Below are positions 16,212 through 24,891 of a stretch of 64,000 nucleotides of DNA, in pieces. Position numbers and translations under genes: made by a program. The first letter of the stretch is position 1, and each line of letters starts with the position of its first letter. Under the pieces are notes generated by a model. It was not told where the DNA came from. It made no database searches and worked only from the letters and a program-made list of their open reading frames with translations. Source of the stretch: Bacteroidales bacterium WCE2004 (GTDB lineage: Bacteria; Bacteroidota; Bacteroidia; Bacteroidales; UBA932). Location: contig FUZR01000002.1 in the NCBI GenBank assembly GCA_900167895.1, positions 496,001 through 560,000 on the forward strand. The letters run 5' to 3'.

Positions 16212-16784
16212 GTGCTGGAACTGATCTACCCCTCTTCACCCGCACCCCTGCTCAAGGGCGTCAGACGGGGCAGGGCCGCGGAGATGCTTCCGGTCGTCGA
16301 CGAGACCGGAAACGTCCGCGCCCAGGCGCCCCGTGAATACTGCCACAACGGCGTCGAGAAGCCCCTGCACCCCGTCGTCCACCTGCATATCATCAACCGC
16401 AACGGCGAAATCTACCTCCAGCAGCGCGGAGCGCACAAAGACCTCCTCCCGCTCTACTGGGACACCGCCGTGGGCGGCCACATCTCCTATGGAGAATACG
16501 TCCTGGAAGCCCTCTACCGCGAATCCGCCGAGGAACTCGGCCTGCACGACTTCCTGCCCCAGGGGCTGTGCAACTACATCTTCGAGTCCGACACCGAACG
16601 CGAGCTCGTGAGCGTGTTCGCCGCCGTGGGCGAGTACGCGCTCCGTCCGGACCCGGACGAGCTGGCCGGCGGCCGTTTCTGGACCATCAAGGAGATCGAC
16701 CGGGCCATGGGCACGGGCGTCCTGACGCCGAATTTCGAGGGCGAATACCATCGGATCAAAGACGCACTCCTAGCCCTTTTGTAA
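16212..16784 (+). CDS. Nudix hydrolase (IPP-isomerase-like group)
   Basis: The 190-aa protein has a clear Nudix box, GHISYGEYVLEALYRESAEE (about residues 97-116), with the RE and EE residues that bind Mg2+. It starts with GTG at 16212. The layout (an N-terminal ETGNVRAQAPREYCH-type strand, then HPVVHLHIINRNGEIYLQQR) resembles Nudix proteins annotated as isopentenyl-diphosphate isomerase-like. Its real substrate is unknown. The stop overlaps the next gene's ATG (TAATG), and it lies 4 nt after the HU-like gene, so it belongs firmly to the operon. Confidence 0.9.
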   Translation: MLELIYPSSPAPLLKGVRRGRAAEMLPVVDETGNVRAQAPREYCHNGVEKPLHPVVHLHIINRNGEIYLQQRGAHKDLLPLYWDTAVGGHISYGEYVLEALYRESAEELGLHDFLPQGLCNYIFESDTERELVSVFAAVGEYALRPDPDELAGGRFWTIKEIDRAMGTGVLTPNFEGEYHRIKDALLALL

Positions 16785-18853
16785 TGCAAGTCCTACGCAA
16801 GTTCATCAAAGACCAGCTTTCCGTCTGGCCGCTCGCTTCCGCCAATTTCCGGGCGCTCAAAGGCGCCAGGACCAAGGAGTTGCCCGTCTTCGGGCTCCCC
16901 TGCCGGGTCCAGTGGAACCCCGAGCGCGTGGCCTCCTCGACGGCCGACACCTCCCCCGAGGCCATCGCCGCGCGGCCGTGCTTCCTCTGCGCGCAGAACA
17001 GTCCGGCGGGCCAGCGCTACCTCCTCTTCGAGGGGCGCAAGGGCCGCCGCTACCATATCCAGGTCAACCCCTACCCCATCTTCAAGGACCACCTCGTCAT
17101 CTCCCGCGACGAGCATCTCCCGCAGGCCATCTGGCACCATCTGCCGGACATGCTGGACTTCGCGGCCAAATACCCAGACTACACCGTCTTCTACAACGGC
17201 CCCGCCTGCGGCGCCTCCGCGCCGGACCACCTCCATTTCCAGGCGGTCCCGCGCCGCAAGATGCCGCTCGAAGAGGCCGTGGACGCCTTTCTGGACGCCC
17301 CCGGCCAGCCGCTCGCGTCCGTCAAGGACGCCACGCTCTACCGCTTCGACGGCTTCTGCCGCGGCGTCTTCGCCCTCAAGGCGACAACCGCCAAGTCGCT
17401 CACCAAGCTCTTCTACCGCCTGCTCGAGTGTACCGACCGCCGGCCCGGCGAGACGGAGCCCAAGTTCAACCTCTTCGCCTACGTCAAGGGCGGCGAGTGG
17501 CGCGCCTTCGTGGTGATGCGCTCCGCCAAGCGCTCCCACCACTACGACTCCCAAGGCCCGGACCACCTGACGATGAGCCCCGGCGCCGCCGACATGGCCG
17601 GCGTGTTCGTGGCCCCGTTCCGCGAAGACTTCGACAAGATCACGCCCGCCCTGCTGGAAGAGCTGGTGGACGAAGTAACCATCCCCGAGCACGAGCAGGA
17701 GATGATCGAATGGCGCCTGACGCGCACCCAGCCCCGCGTGGCCGTGGGCATCCTCGCCGCCGACGAGATCTGCTTCGAGATCATCTCCGACGGCGCCGGC
17801 CCCCAGCGCGTCCGCTACAGCGAGGGCCGCATCGAATACAACGGCACCCTCTTCGACGAACTGCTGTTCGACTCCATCACCCGCTCGACCCTCTTCGCCG
17901 AGCCCTCCTTCGTGCTCCACGACGTCGTGATCGGCATCGACTTCCACTGGGAGCAGAAACGCACCCTGAAGTTCGCCGGCGGCCTGAAATTCATCGTCGA
18001 AGGCGACAAGGTCCGCGCGGTCAACCTCGTCGGGATGGAAGACTACCTGCTGAGCGTCATCTCCTCCGAGATGAAATCCAGCGCCTCGCCGGAGCTGCTC
18101 AAGGCCCACGCCGTCATCTCCCGCTCCTGGCTCCTCGCCCGGATGCAGGACCATTCCGCGCACGACAACTTCGATGTCTGCGCAGATGACCATTGTCAAA
18201 GATATCAAGGACTTACGATGGCGGTCGGGGACAACGTCCGCACGGCCATCGACGAGACCTGGGGCCAGGTGCTGCGCTATCAGGGGCAGCTCTGCGACAC
18301 CCGCTACTCCAAGTGCTGCGGCGGCAAGACCGAGCTCTTCAGCACCTGCTGGGAAGACGTCGACTACCCTTACCTGCAGTGCGTGGACGACCCGTGGTGC
18401 GACTGCGAGAACGACGAAATCCTCTCGCAGGTCCTCAACGACTACGACCAGCAGACCAGGGACTTCCACGACTGGACCGTCCGCTATGAGCCGGCCGAGC
18501 TCGCCGCCCTCGTGCGCGGGCGCACCGGCATCGACTTCGGCGAGATCCTCGCCCTCGAAGACATCGAACGCGGCCCGTCCGGCCGCATCAAATACCTCCG
18601 CATCGTGGGCAGCAAGCGCAGCGAGGTGATCGGCAAGGAACTGAAGATCCGCCGCGCGCTGAGCCCCTCGCACCTCAAGAGTTCCGCCTTCAGCGTTGAA
18701 CGCGATCCCGCCGGCGCCTTCGTGCTGCGGGGCCGCGGCTGGGGCCACGGCGTCGGCCTCTGCCAGATCGGCGCCGCCGTGATGGCCGCCCGCGGCCACG
18801 ACTATCGGCAGATCCTGCAGCACTATTATCCCGGAACCGATGTCGGCCAATAG
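16784..18853 (+). CDS. DUF4922 (HIT-like phosphorylase)-SpoIID/LytB fusion protein
   Basis: The 689-aa protein joins two domains. The N-terminal half (about 1-310) matches DUF4922/GDP-galactose-phosphorylase-like HIT enzymes. It has PCFLCAQNSPAG, NPYPIFKDHLVIS and the nucleotidyl-transfer motif APDHLHFQAVPR. The C-terminal half (about 315-689) is a SpoIID/LytB domain with VNLVGMEDYLLSVISSEMK, KAHAVISRSWLL, SKCCGGKTE and GRGWGHGVGLCQIGA. SpoIID proteins are peptidoglycan lytic transglycosylases acting on denuded glycan. No signal peptide or membrane segment is visible, so a normally extracytoplasmic domain is joined to a cytosolic nucleotide enzyme. The start is the ATG overlapping the Nudix stop. 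The stop overlaps the MFS gene by 14 nt. A role in muropeptide salvage is inferred from neighbours. Confidence 0.85.
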   Translation: MQVLRKFIKDQLSVWPLASANFRALKGARTKELPVFGLPCRVQWNPERVASSTADTSPEAIAARPCFLCAQNSPAGQRYLLFEGRKGRRYHIQVNPYPIFKDHLVISRDEHLPQAIWHHLPDMLDFAAKYPDYTVFYNGPACGASAPDHLHFQAVPRRKMPLEEAVDAFLDAPGQPLASVKDATLYRFDGFCRGVFALKATTAKSLTKLFYRLLECTDRRPGETEPKFNLFAYVKGGEWRAFVVMRSAKRSHHYDSQGPDHLTMSPGAADMAGVFVAPFREDFDKITPALLEELVDEVTIPEHEQEMIEWRLTRTQPRVAVGILAADEICFEIISDGAGPQRVRYSEGRIEYNGTLFDELLFDSITRSTLFAEPSFVLHDVVIGIDFHWEQKRTLKFAGGLKFIVEGDKVRAVNLVGMEDYLLSVISSEMKSSASPELLKAHAVISRSWLLARMQDHSAHDNFDVCADDHCQRYQGLTMAVGDNVRTAIDETWGQVLRYQGQLCDTRYSKCCGGKTELFSTCWEDVDYPYLQCVDDPWCDCENDEILSQVLNDYDQQTRDFHDWTVRYEPAELAALVRGRTGIDFGEILALEDIERGPSGRIKYLRIVGSKRSEVIGKELKIRRALSPSHLKSSAFSVERDPAGAFVLRGRGWGHGVGLCQIGAAVMAARGHDYRQILQHYYPGTDVGQ

Positions 18854-20117
18854 CAAGAATCCCTGGGCCTGGGTGCCCACCCTCTACCTCTTCGAGGGCC
18901 TTCCTTACGCAATCGTCAACACGGTCGCGCTCGCCGTCTTCAAGGACCTGGGCATCGACAACGGCACCCTCGGTCCGCTGACGACCCTGATCAGCCTGCC
19001 CTGGCTGATCAAACCGCTCTGGAGCCCGTTCATGGACATCTTCCGCTCCAAGCGCTGGTGGATCCTCCTCACGCAGATCCTGATGGCCGTGACGGTCGTC
19101 GCCACCGCCCTGTGCCTGCCCTTCTGCGGCATGACGATGCTGATCATCCTGTTCATCATCGTCGCCTTCGCCTCGGCCACCCACGACATCTCCGCGGACG
19201 GCTATTACATGCTGGCGCTGGACCGCCAGCGGCAGTCCTCCTTCGTCGGCATCCGCAACACCTTCTACCGGGACGGCCTCGTCCTGGGACAAGGCCTGCT
19301 GGTCATGCTGGCCGGCGTCCTGCAGCAGCGCAGCGGCAACGTGCCGCGCGCCTGGGCCATCGTCATCGGCATCTCGGCCGTCCTGATGGCGCTGATCGCG
19401 CTCTACCATTTCTTCTTCCTGCCCCGCCCCGAACAGGACCGTGACCGGCGGGACGCCAGGACGGCGAAACAGGTTTTCTCCGAATTCGGCGCATCGTTCA
19501 AGACCTTCTTCTCCAAGCCCGCCGTCGGCTGGGCCATCGCCTTCATGCTGCTGTACCGGCTGCCGGAGGCCCTGTCGCTCAACCTGCTCTATCCTTTCTT
19601 CAAGGACGGCGCCGACGTCGGCGGCCTGGGCGCCGGGACCAGCGTCTACGGCCTGGTCTACGGCACCTTCGGCGTGATCGCCCTGCTGTGCGGCGGCATC
19701 CTGGGCGGCCTGTACGCCGCCAAGCGCGGCCTGCGCGCCTCCTACTGGCCCATGGCCCTCGCCCTGGCGCTCCCCTGCGCCGTCTACCTGCTGATGGCCA
19801 TCCTCCGCCCGGAGAGCGTCTGGATGATCGGCGGCTTCGTGGTGCTGGACCAGTTCGGCTACGGATTCGGCTTCACCGCCTACACCCTCTTTATGATGCA
19901 ATACGTGGACGGTCCGCTCAAGACCTCGCACTACGCCATCTGCACGGCCTTCATGTGGCTGTCCATGAAACTCCCCGCCCTGGTGGCGGGCTACCTCCAG
20001 CAGGCGCTGGGTTATATCGGTTTCTTCACGCTGGTCATGGTCAGCTGCCTCGGCACGGTGGCAGCCGTCCTGATCGCCCGGAACAAAATTCCCCTGAATC
20101 ATGAAAGCTTGGATTAA
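18840..20117 (+). CDS. AmpG-like MFS permease
   Basis: The 425-aa inner-membrane protein has about 12 hydrophobic helices and lies in the major facilitator superfamily. The opening WVPTLYLFEGLPYAIVNTVA and the segment ASATHDISADGYYM resemble AmpG muropeptide permeases, which import GlcNAc-anhydroMurNAc (peptides) for recycling. The neighbouring SpoIID fusion and NamZ genes make muropeptide or MurNAc uptake a reasonable inference, but sequence alone does not fix the substrate. It overlaps the gene before by 14 nt and the NamZ gene after by 17 nt. Confidence 0.85.
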   Translation: MSANSKNPWAWVPTLYLFEGLPYAIVNTVALAVFKDLGIDNGTLGPLTTLISLPWLIKPLWSPFMDIFRSKRWWILLTQILMAVTVVATALCLPFCGMTMLIILFIIVAFASATHDISADGYYMLALDRQRQSSFVGIRNTFYRDGLVLGQGLLVMLAGVLQQRSGNVPRAWAIVIGISAVLMALIALYHFFFLPRPEQDRDRRDARTAKQVFSEFGASFKTFFSKPAVGWAIAFMLLYRLPEALSLNLLYPFFKDGADVGGLGAGTSVYGLVYGTFGVIALLCGGILGGLYAAKRGLRASYWPMALALALPCAVYLLMAILRPESVWMIGGFVVLDQFGYGFGFTAYTLFMMQYVDGPLKTSHYAICTAFMWLSMKLPALVAGYLQQALGYIGFFTLVMVSCLGTVAAVLIARNKIPLNHESLD

Positions 20118-21363
20118 ACTGTTGCTGCTGCCGCTGGCGCTGCTCTCCTGCAGTCCCCAGACCGCTCCCGCCTCTCCCCGGGTCAAGCCCGGCATCGAGG
20201 TCCTGCGCGACCGCAACTTCGCCGGCCTCGAAGGCAAACGCGTCGGCCTGGTCACCAACCCCTCCGGCGTGGACAGCCAGCTGCGCTCCACCATCGACAT
20301 CCTCTTCGAAGCCCCCAACGTCCGGCTCGTCGCGCTCTACGCCCCCGAGCACGGGGTGCGCGGCGACGTCTACGCCGGCGGAAAGGTCGAGTCCGGCAAG
20401 GACCCGCACACCGGCCTGCCGGTGCACTCCCTCTTCGGCAGCACCCGCCAGCCCACCAGGGAGATGCTCCAGGGCGTGGACATCATGGTCTACGACATCC
20501 AGGACGTGGGCAGCCGCTCCTACACCTTCATTTCCACCCTCGGCCTGGTGATGCGCACCTGCGCCGAACTGGGCATCCCGGTGATGGTGCTCGACCGCCC
20601 CAACCCGCTCGGCGGGCAGAAGGTCGAGGGCCCGCTCGTGCGTGACGGCTTCCATTCCTTCGTCAGCCAGTACAAGATCCCCTACGTCTACGGCCTGACC
20701 GTGGGCGAACTCGCGACCCTCATCAACGAGGAGGGCCTCAACCGCGGCCAGAACGGCAAGGCCGCCCCGCTCAAGTGCAAGCTCACCGTCGTCCCGATGG
20801 AGGGCTGGCAGCGCTGGATGCTCTTCGACGACACCGGCCTGCCCTGGATCCTGCCTTCGCCCAACATCCCCTACGCCCAGACCGCCATCTGCTACCCGTC
20901 GGCCGGCCTCTGCGGCGAAATGTACAACTACCTCAACATCGGCATCGGCTACACGCTCCCCTTCGCCACCTTCGCGGAAGAGTGGGTGGACGCCGACAAG
21001 CTGAAAGCGAAACTCGACAGCTACCACGTCCCGGGCGTGGCCTGGCGGACGATCCACTACCAGCCGATCTCGGGCCGCCTGAGCGGCAAACTGATCCACG
21101 GCGTGCAGTACTACTACACCGACTACGACGCCGCGACGCTCACCCTCACCCAGTTCTACGTGATGCAGGCGGTCTGGGAGCTCTACCAGAAAAACCCCAT
21201 TGCAGCGGGTTCTGAGCGGCTTTCGATGTTCAACAAAGTTTGCGGCACTGATTTTGTCAGTAAGACGTTTGGACAGACGATGAAGGTCTCGGACATCGCA
21301 GATTTCTGGTCCGCCGACGTCCCCGCTTTCAAGGCCCTGTCGAAGAAGTATTACATTTACTAA
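20101..21363 (+). CDS. namZ: Exo-beta-N-acetylmuramidase NamZ (DUF1343)
   Basis: The 420-aa exported protein has a lipoprotein signal (LLSC). It matches DUF1343, now known as NamZ (GH171), which removes terminal MurNAc from peptidoglycan fragments. Conserved blocks seen are KRVGLVTNPSGVDSQLRSTID, ALYAPEHGVRGDVYAG, YDIQDVGSRSYTF, VMVLDRPNPLGG and LPSPNIPYAQTAICYP. The Glu in the PEHG motif is the likely catalytic site. It is followed by a 12-nt gap and then the DUF6515 gene. Position beside an AmpG-like permease supports a role in MurNAc salvage. Confidence 0.93.
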   Translation: MKAWIKLLLLPLALLSCSPQTAPASPRVKPGIEVLRDRNFAGLEGKRVGLVTNPSGVDSQLRSTIDILFEAPNVRLVALYAPEHGVRGDVYAGGKVESGKDPHTGLPVHSLFGSTRQPTREMLQGVDIMVYDIQDVGSRSYTFISTLGLVMRTCAELGIPVMVLDRPNPLGGQKVEGPLVRDGFHSFVSQYKIPYVYGLTVGELATLINEEGLNRGQNGKAAPLKCKLTVVPMEGWQRWMLFDDTGLPWILPSPNIPYAQTAICYPSAGLCGEMYNYLNIGIGYTLPFATFAEEWVDADKLKAKLDSYHVPGVAWRTIHYQPISGRLSGKLIHGVQYYYTDYDAATLTLTQFYVMQAVWELYQKNPIAAGSERLSMFNKVCGTDFVSKTFGQTMKVSDIADFWSADVPAFKALSKKYYIY

Positions 21364-21375
21364 AATACAAAGATT

Positions 21376-22776
21376 ATGAAACGCTTGACCACTCTCTCCC
21401 TGATCGCTCTAGCCGCAGCGGCTATGATCGCGGTCCCTCTCGACGCTCAGACCAGGGGCGGAAGCAACTCCCGCAGTGGGTCGGGCAGCGGCAACTCCCG
21501 CAGCAGCGGTGGCAGCCGCCCTGCCTCCTCCGTTTCCGCACCCTCTTCGCAGAATCGCAGCGCCAGCCAGTCAGGCAATACCAAGGGGCTGAGCTCCGTC
21601 AACCGCAGCCAGTCTTCGCAGCGCAGCTCGCAGCCGGCCGCTTCGAGCCAGTCGCGCTCCGGCAGCAGCGCCGCCACCCGCGGCGGCAGCAATGTCCGCA
21701 GCAATAGCAGCAGCACCCGCTCGCAGTCCAGCTCCAGCGTCAGCCGGAGCGAGAGCCGCCAGTCGAGCGCGAATTCCAGCGCCCGCCGGCAGGAGAGCGT
21801 CGCCCCGCAGACGCGTTCCCGCAGCAACACACAGCCGACCCGCGGCGGCAGCAATGTCCGCACGCAGAGCCGCCAGAATCCTTCCCAGCCGGGTGGAAGC
21901 ATCAACCGCAACCAGCCGCAGCCGGGCATGAGCACCAACGACGCGCCGCGGACCGTCCGCCAGCGCAGGGATGCCCCGCGCAACTTCGAGGGCGACCGCC
22001 GCAACCCCACCCACGTGCGCATGCACCCGGGTCCGGGCCGCAACATCGAGCGCATCCCGCCGCGCCGCCGCGATCCGATGCCCTTCGGGCGTGCCGTCCG
22101 CTTCTGGGATGGCGGTCACCACTACTTCGGCTACCGCGTCTCCTACCTGCCGAACCGCTACGTGCGCAAGGTGTACCTGGGCATCCCCTACTACCTTGTC
22201 GACGGTATCTACTACCGCTACTACAGGGGCCACTACTACGTGAGCCGTCCGCCGTTCGGCGTCTACTTCGACCCGGTGCTTGACAACCTGATCTACTCGG
22301 TCTGCAACTTCGCCTACTACTACGACGTGTACAACACGTACCGTACGATCAACGAGAACGCCCAGACCATCGCCAGCCAGAACGCCACCATCGCGGCCAA
22401 CAACGCCACGATCGCCCGGCAGAACGAGGCCATCGCCCTCAACTCCGAGCGCGCGGCCAAGTCCTACAAGGAGGCGGACCGCCTCGGCCTGGTCCAGAGC
22501 TATGCCGACGCCGGCATGGAATACTTCTACCAGGACGGCGTGTTCTTCACCAAGGACAAGGATGGCAAATACGTGACCATCGTCCCGCCCGCCGGGGCCC
22601 TGGTGAAGGAACTGCCCGACGACTACGACGTCATCACCCTCGACGGTGAGGAGTACTACAAGGTGGACGACACCGTGTACAAGCTCAGCATCATCGACGG
22701 CACGCCCTACTTCGAGGTGCTCGGTCAGCTGACCGGTACCCTGGCCCAGAAGTACGACCTGTACGACACCCTGTAG
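21376..22776 (+). CDS. DUF6515-type exported protein with Ser/Arg-rich region
   Basis: The 466-aa exported protein has a signal peptide (about 1-25, ending LDA). A long low-complexity region rich in Ser, Arg, Gly, Asn and Gln follows (about 26-225). Then come Tyr-rich repeats (YYLVDGIYYRYYRGHYYVSR) and a C-terminal domain of the DUF6515 type, with YFYQDGVFFTKDKDGKYVTI followed by IVPPAGALVKELP. A coiled segment with repeated NATIA units lies near residue 345. The function is unknown; the family is common in Bacteroidota. It stands between namZ and murI in the cell-wall operon, so a periplasmic or wall-contacting role is plausible. Confidence 0.8.
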   Translation: MKRLTTLSLIALAAAAMIAVPLDAQTRGGSNSRSGSGSGNSRSSGGSRPASSVSAPSSQNRSASQSGNTKGLSSVNRSQSSQRSSQPAASSQSRSGSSAATRGGSNVRSNSSSTRSQSSSSVSRSESRQSSANSSARRQESVAPQTRSRSNTQPTRGGSNVRTQSRQNPSQPGGSINRNQPQPGMSTNDAPRTVRQRRDAPRNFEGDRRNPTHVRMHPGPGRNIERIPPRRRDPMPFGRAVRFWDGGHHYFGYRVSYLPNRYVRKVYLGIPYYLVDGIYYRYYRGHYYVSRPPFGVYFDPVLDNLIYSVCNFAYYYDVYNTYRTINENAQTIASQNATIAANNATIARQNEAIALNSERAAKSYKEADRLGLVQSYADAGMEYFYQDGVFFTKDKDGKYVTIVPPAGALVKELPDDYDVITLDGEEYYKVDDTVYKLSIIDGTPYFEVLGQLTGTLAQKYDLYDTL

Positions 22777-22779
22777 CCT

Positions 22780-23526
22780 GTGGCAGTCATTGGACTTTTC
22801 GATTCCGGTTCGGGAGGACTTTCAGTATTGCGAGAAATACGGAAGGTCCTCCCTTCCGGGCGTTTTATCTACTATGCAGACAACGCTCACTGCCCCTACG
22901 GGGAGAAGAGCGCAGCCTACATCCAGGACCGGGCGCGTGCCATCACGCGCCTGCTGCTGGATAAGGGCGCGGAGGTGATCGTCGTGGCCTGCAACACGGC
23001 CACGGGCGCCGCCATCGCCACCCTGCGCGAGGAGTTCGACGTCCCCTTCGTGGGAATGGAACCGGCGATCAAGCCGGCCGCCCTCGGGACGCGCAGCGGC
23101 GTGATCGGCGTGCTGGCTACAGCCGGCACCCTCAAAGCCTCCAAATATCTCAACACCAAAGGATTATACGAAAACGACGTGCGCATCGAAGAGCACGTCG
23201 GCGAGGGCTTCGTCCAGCTGGTCGAAAGCCTGCAGCTGGACGGTCCCGAGGCCGAGCGCGTCGTGCGCGCGAGCCTCCAGCCGCTGCTGGACGCCGGCGC
23301 CGACACCATCGTGCTCGGCTGCACCCATTATCCCTTCCTGCTGCCCGTGATCCGGCGCGTCGCCGGCCCCGGCGTGCAGGTCATCGACCCCGCGCCCGCC
23401 GTCGCCCGCCAATTAATGCACATCCTGCAGGAGCGCGGCATCGCCGGGGCCGCCCCGGCCCCCGGCGTGGAGCTCCTCTCTTCCGGCGACCCCGCCTCGC
23501 TCCACGCCCTCGCCGCCACACTGTAG
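22780..23526 (+). CDS. murI: Glutamate racemase MurI
   Basis: The 248-aa enzyme interconverts L- and D-glutamate, supplying D-Glu for peptidoglycan. Motifs are GLFDSGSGGLSVLREI at the N-terminus, VVACNTATGAAI with the first catalytic cysteine, and VLGCTHYPFLLPV with the second. The start is GTG at 22780, 3 nt after the DUF6515 stop. It is the last gene of the 15.3-23.5 kb operon. Length is normal. Confidence 0.96.
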   Translation: MAVIGLFDSGSGGLSVLREIRKVLPSGRFIYYADNAHCPYGEKSAAYIQDRARAITRLLLDKGAEVIVVACNTATGAAIATLREEFDVPFVGMEPAIKPAALGTRSGVIGVLATAGTLKASKYLNTKGLYENDVRIEEHVGEGFVQLVESLQLDGPEAERVVRASLQPLLDAGADTIVLGCTHYPFLLPVIRRVAGPGVQVIDPAPAVARQLMHILQERGIAGAAPAPGVELLSSGDPASLHALAATL

Positions 23527-23556
23527 GCGTTTCCCCCAGAAAATAAGCTTGGATAT

Positions 23557-23582
23557 CAGCAGCAAAAGGAATAATGCTGCTG
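23557..23582 (+). terminator. Possible stem-loop after murI
   Basis: CAGCAGC and GCTGCTG arms with an A-rich loop. No clean T run follows, so termination is uncertain. Confidence 0.35.
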
Positions 23583-23591
23583 TAATCGCGA

Positions 23592-23622
23592 TTGGCGGTT
23601 TTGGAAAGAATGCTTATCTTTG
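23592..23622 (+). promoter_or_regulatory. Promoter of prfB
   Basis: TTG (23592-23594), 20 nt, TATCTTTG (23615-23622). The ATG follows 6 nt later, leaving almost no leader. Confidence 0.7.
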
Positions 23623-23628
23623 TAATCT

Positions 23629-24696
23629 ATGATTACCCAGGAACAAATCAAAGATTTGCAGGAGCGCGTCGAAACGCTCCACCAGTGCCTTGCCATCGAA
23701 GCGAAGCGAGCGGAAGTGAAGGAGAAAGAAGCGCGCAGCCAGGCGCCGGATTTCTGGGACGACCCCAAGCAGGCCGAGACCTTCCTCAAGGGCCTCAGCG
23801 GCGTCAAGGCCTGGGTGTCCGCCTTCGACGGCGCCCGGTCGGCGGTCGAGGACCTGGAGGTCCTGCAGGAGCTGGATCCGGAAGGCACCGAGATCGACGA
23901 CGCCTACAAGCAGGCCTGCAGCAAGGTCGAAGACCTGGAGCTCAAGAACATGCTCGGCGCGGAGGGCGACAACCTCGGCGCCGTCCTGACGATCAACTCC
24001 GGCGCCGGCGGCACGGAAGCCAACGACTGGAGCGCGATGCTGATGCGCATGTACATGCGCTGGGGCGAGCGCAACGGCTACAAGATGACCGTGACCGAGG
24101 AGATCGAAGGCGACGAGACCGGCATCAAGTCCTGCACCATCCAGTACGAGGGCGACTACGCCTACGGCTACCTCAAGGCCGAGTCCGGCGTCCATCGCCT
24201 CGTGCGCATCTCCCCCTTCAACGCCCAGGGCAAGCGCCAGACCACCTTCAGCTCCGTGTTCGTCTATCCCCTCGTGGACGACAGCATCAACATCGAGATC
24301 AACCCCTCCGACATCGAGTGGGACACCTTCCGTTCCGGCGGCCACGGCGGCCAGAACGTCAACAAGGTGGAGACCGGCGTGCGCGTGCGGCACCTCCCGA
24401 CCGGCATCACGGTCGAGAACACCGAGACCCGCAGCCAGCAAGACAACCGCCAGCGGGCCCTCCTCATCCTCAAGTCCCGTCTCTACGACATCGAGCTCAA
24501 GAAGCGCCAGGAGAAGCAGGCCGAGCTCGAGGGCCAGAAGAAAAAGATCGAATGGGGCAGCCAGATCCGCTCCTACGTCCTCCATCCCTACAAGATGGTC
24601 AAGGACCTGCGCACCGGCTGGGAGACCGCCGACACGCAGGGCGTGCTGGACGGCGACCTCAACGACTTCATGAAAGAATACCTGATGCACAACTAG
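23629..24696 (+). CDS. prfB: Peptide chain release factor 2
   Basis: The 355-aa factor reads UGA and UAA stops and triggers peptide release. It shows the RF2 tripeptide SPF (about residues 195-197) and the universal GGQ loop (residues 240-242, in SGGHGGQNVNK). The N-terminal domain contains APDFWDDPKQAE. The gene reads in one frame from ATG 23629: the CUUUGAC programmed frameshift signal found in many prfB genes near codon 25 is absent. A -7 element lies directly upstream. It stands alone as a transcription unit as far as I can see. Confidence 0.96.
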   Translation: MITQEQIKDLQERVETLHQCLAIEAKRAEVKEKEARSQAPDFWDDPKQAETFLKGLSGVKAWVSAFDGARSAVEDLEVLQELDPEGTEIDDAYKQACSKVEDLELKNMLGAEGDNLGAVLTINSGAGGTEANDWSAMLMRMYMRWGERNGYKMTVTEEIEGDETGIKSCTIQYEGDYAYGYLKAESGVHRLVRISPFNAQGKRQTTFSSVFVYPLVDDSINIEINPSDIEWDTFRSGGHGGQNVNKVETGVRVRHLPTGITVENTETRSQQDNRQRALLILKSRLYDIELKKRQEKQAELEGQKKKIEWGSQIRSYVLHPYKMVKDLRTGWETADTQGVLDGDLNDFMKEYLMHN

Positions 24697-24734
24697 CAAA
24701 GTGAGCGAATTTTCCCTATTAATACACGAATACG

Positions 24735-24875
24735 ATGGAAGCAGAACACATTGATCTTTATGAAACGCCCACGACAGATGTCCTGGAGGTAAAGAATGAG
24801 GGCATCATCTGTGCCAGTGGCGGCGTGCCCGGCATGCCCGGTTATCCCGGCGGCGGTGATCCGTTTAATCCTTAA
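24735..24875 (+). CDS. Small peptide gene (46 aa) ahead of fimbrillin-like gene
   Basis: The 46-aa peptide begins MEAEHIDLYETPTTDVLEVK, then has EGIICASGG and a Gly/Pro-rich tail. It has no signal peptide. Bacteroidales genomes often have short peptides with an acidic start and an E-G-[IV]-[IL]-C-[AG]-S-G motif next to fimbrillin-type lipoprotein genes. I recognise the style but know no function. It ends 16 nt before the lipoprotein ATG, so the two are likely co-transcribed. Confidence 0.65.
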   Translation: MEAEHIDLYETPTTDVLEVKNEGIICASGGVPGMPGYPGGGDPFNP

Positions 24876-24891
24876 TTCCTAAAACGGCAAG

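Noticed and set aside
16793..18880. 695-codon minus-strand frame opposite the DUF4922-SpoIID gene
   Set aside because: Antisense shadow; the plus strand carries real HIT and SpoIID motifs.
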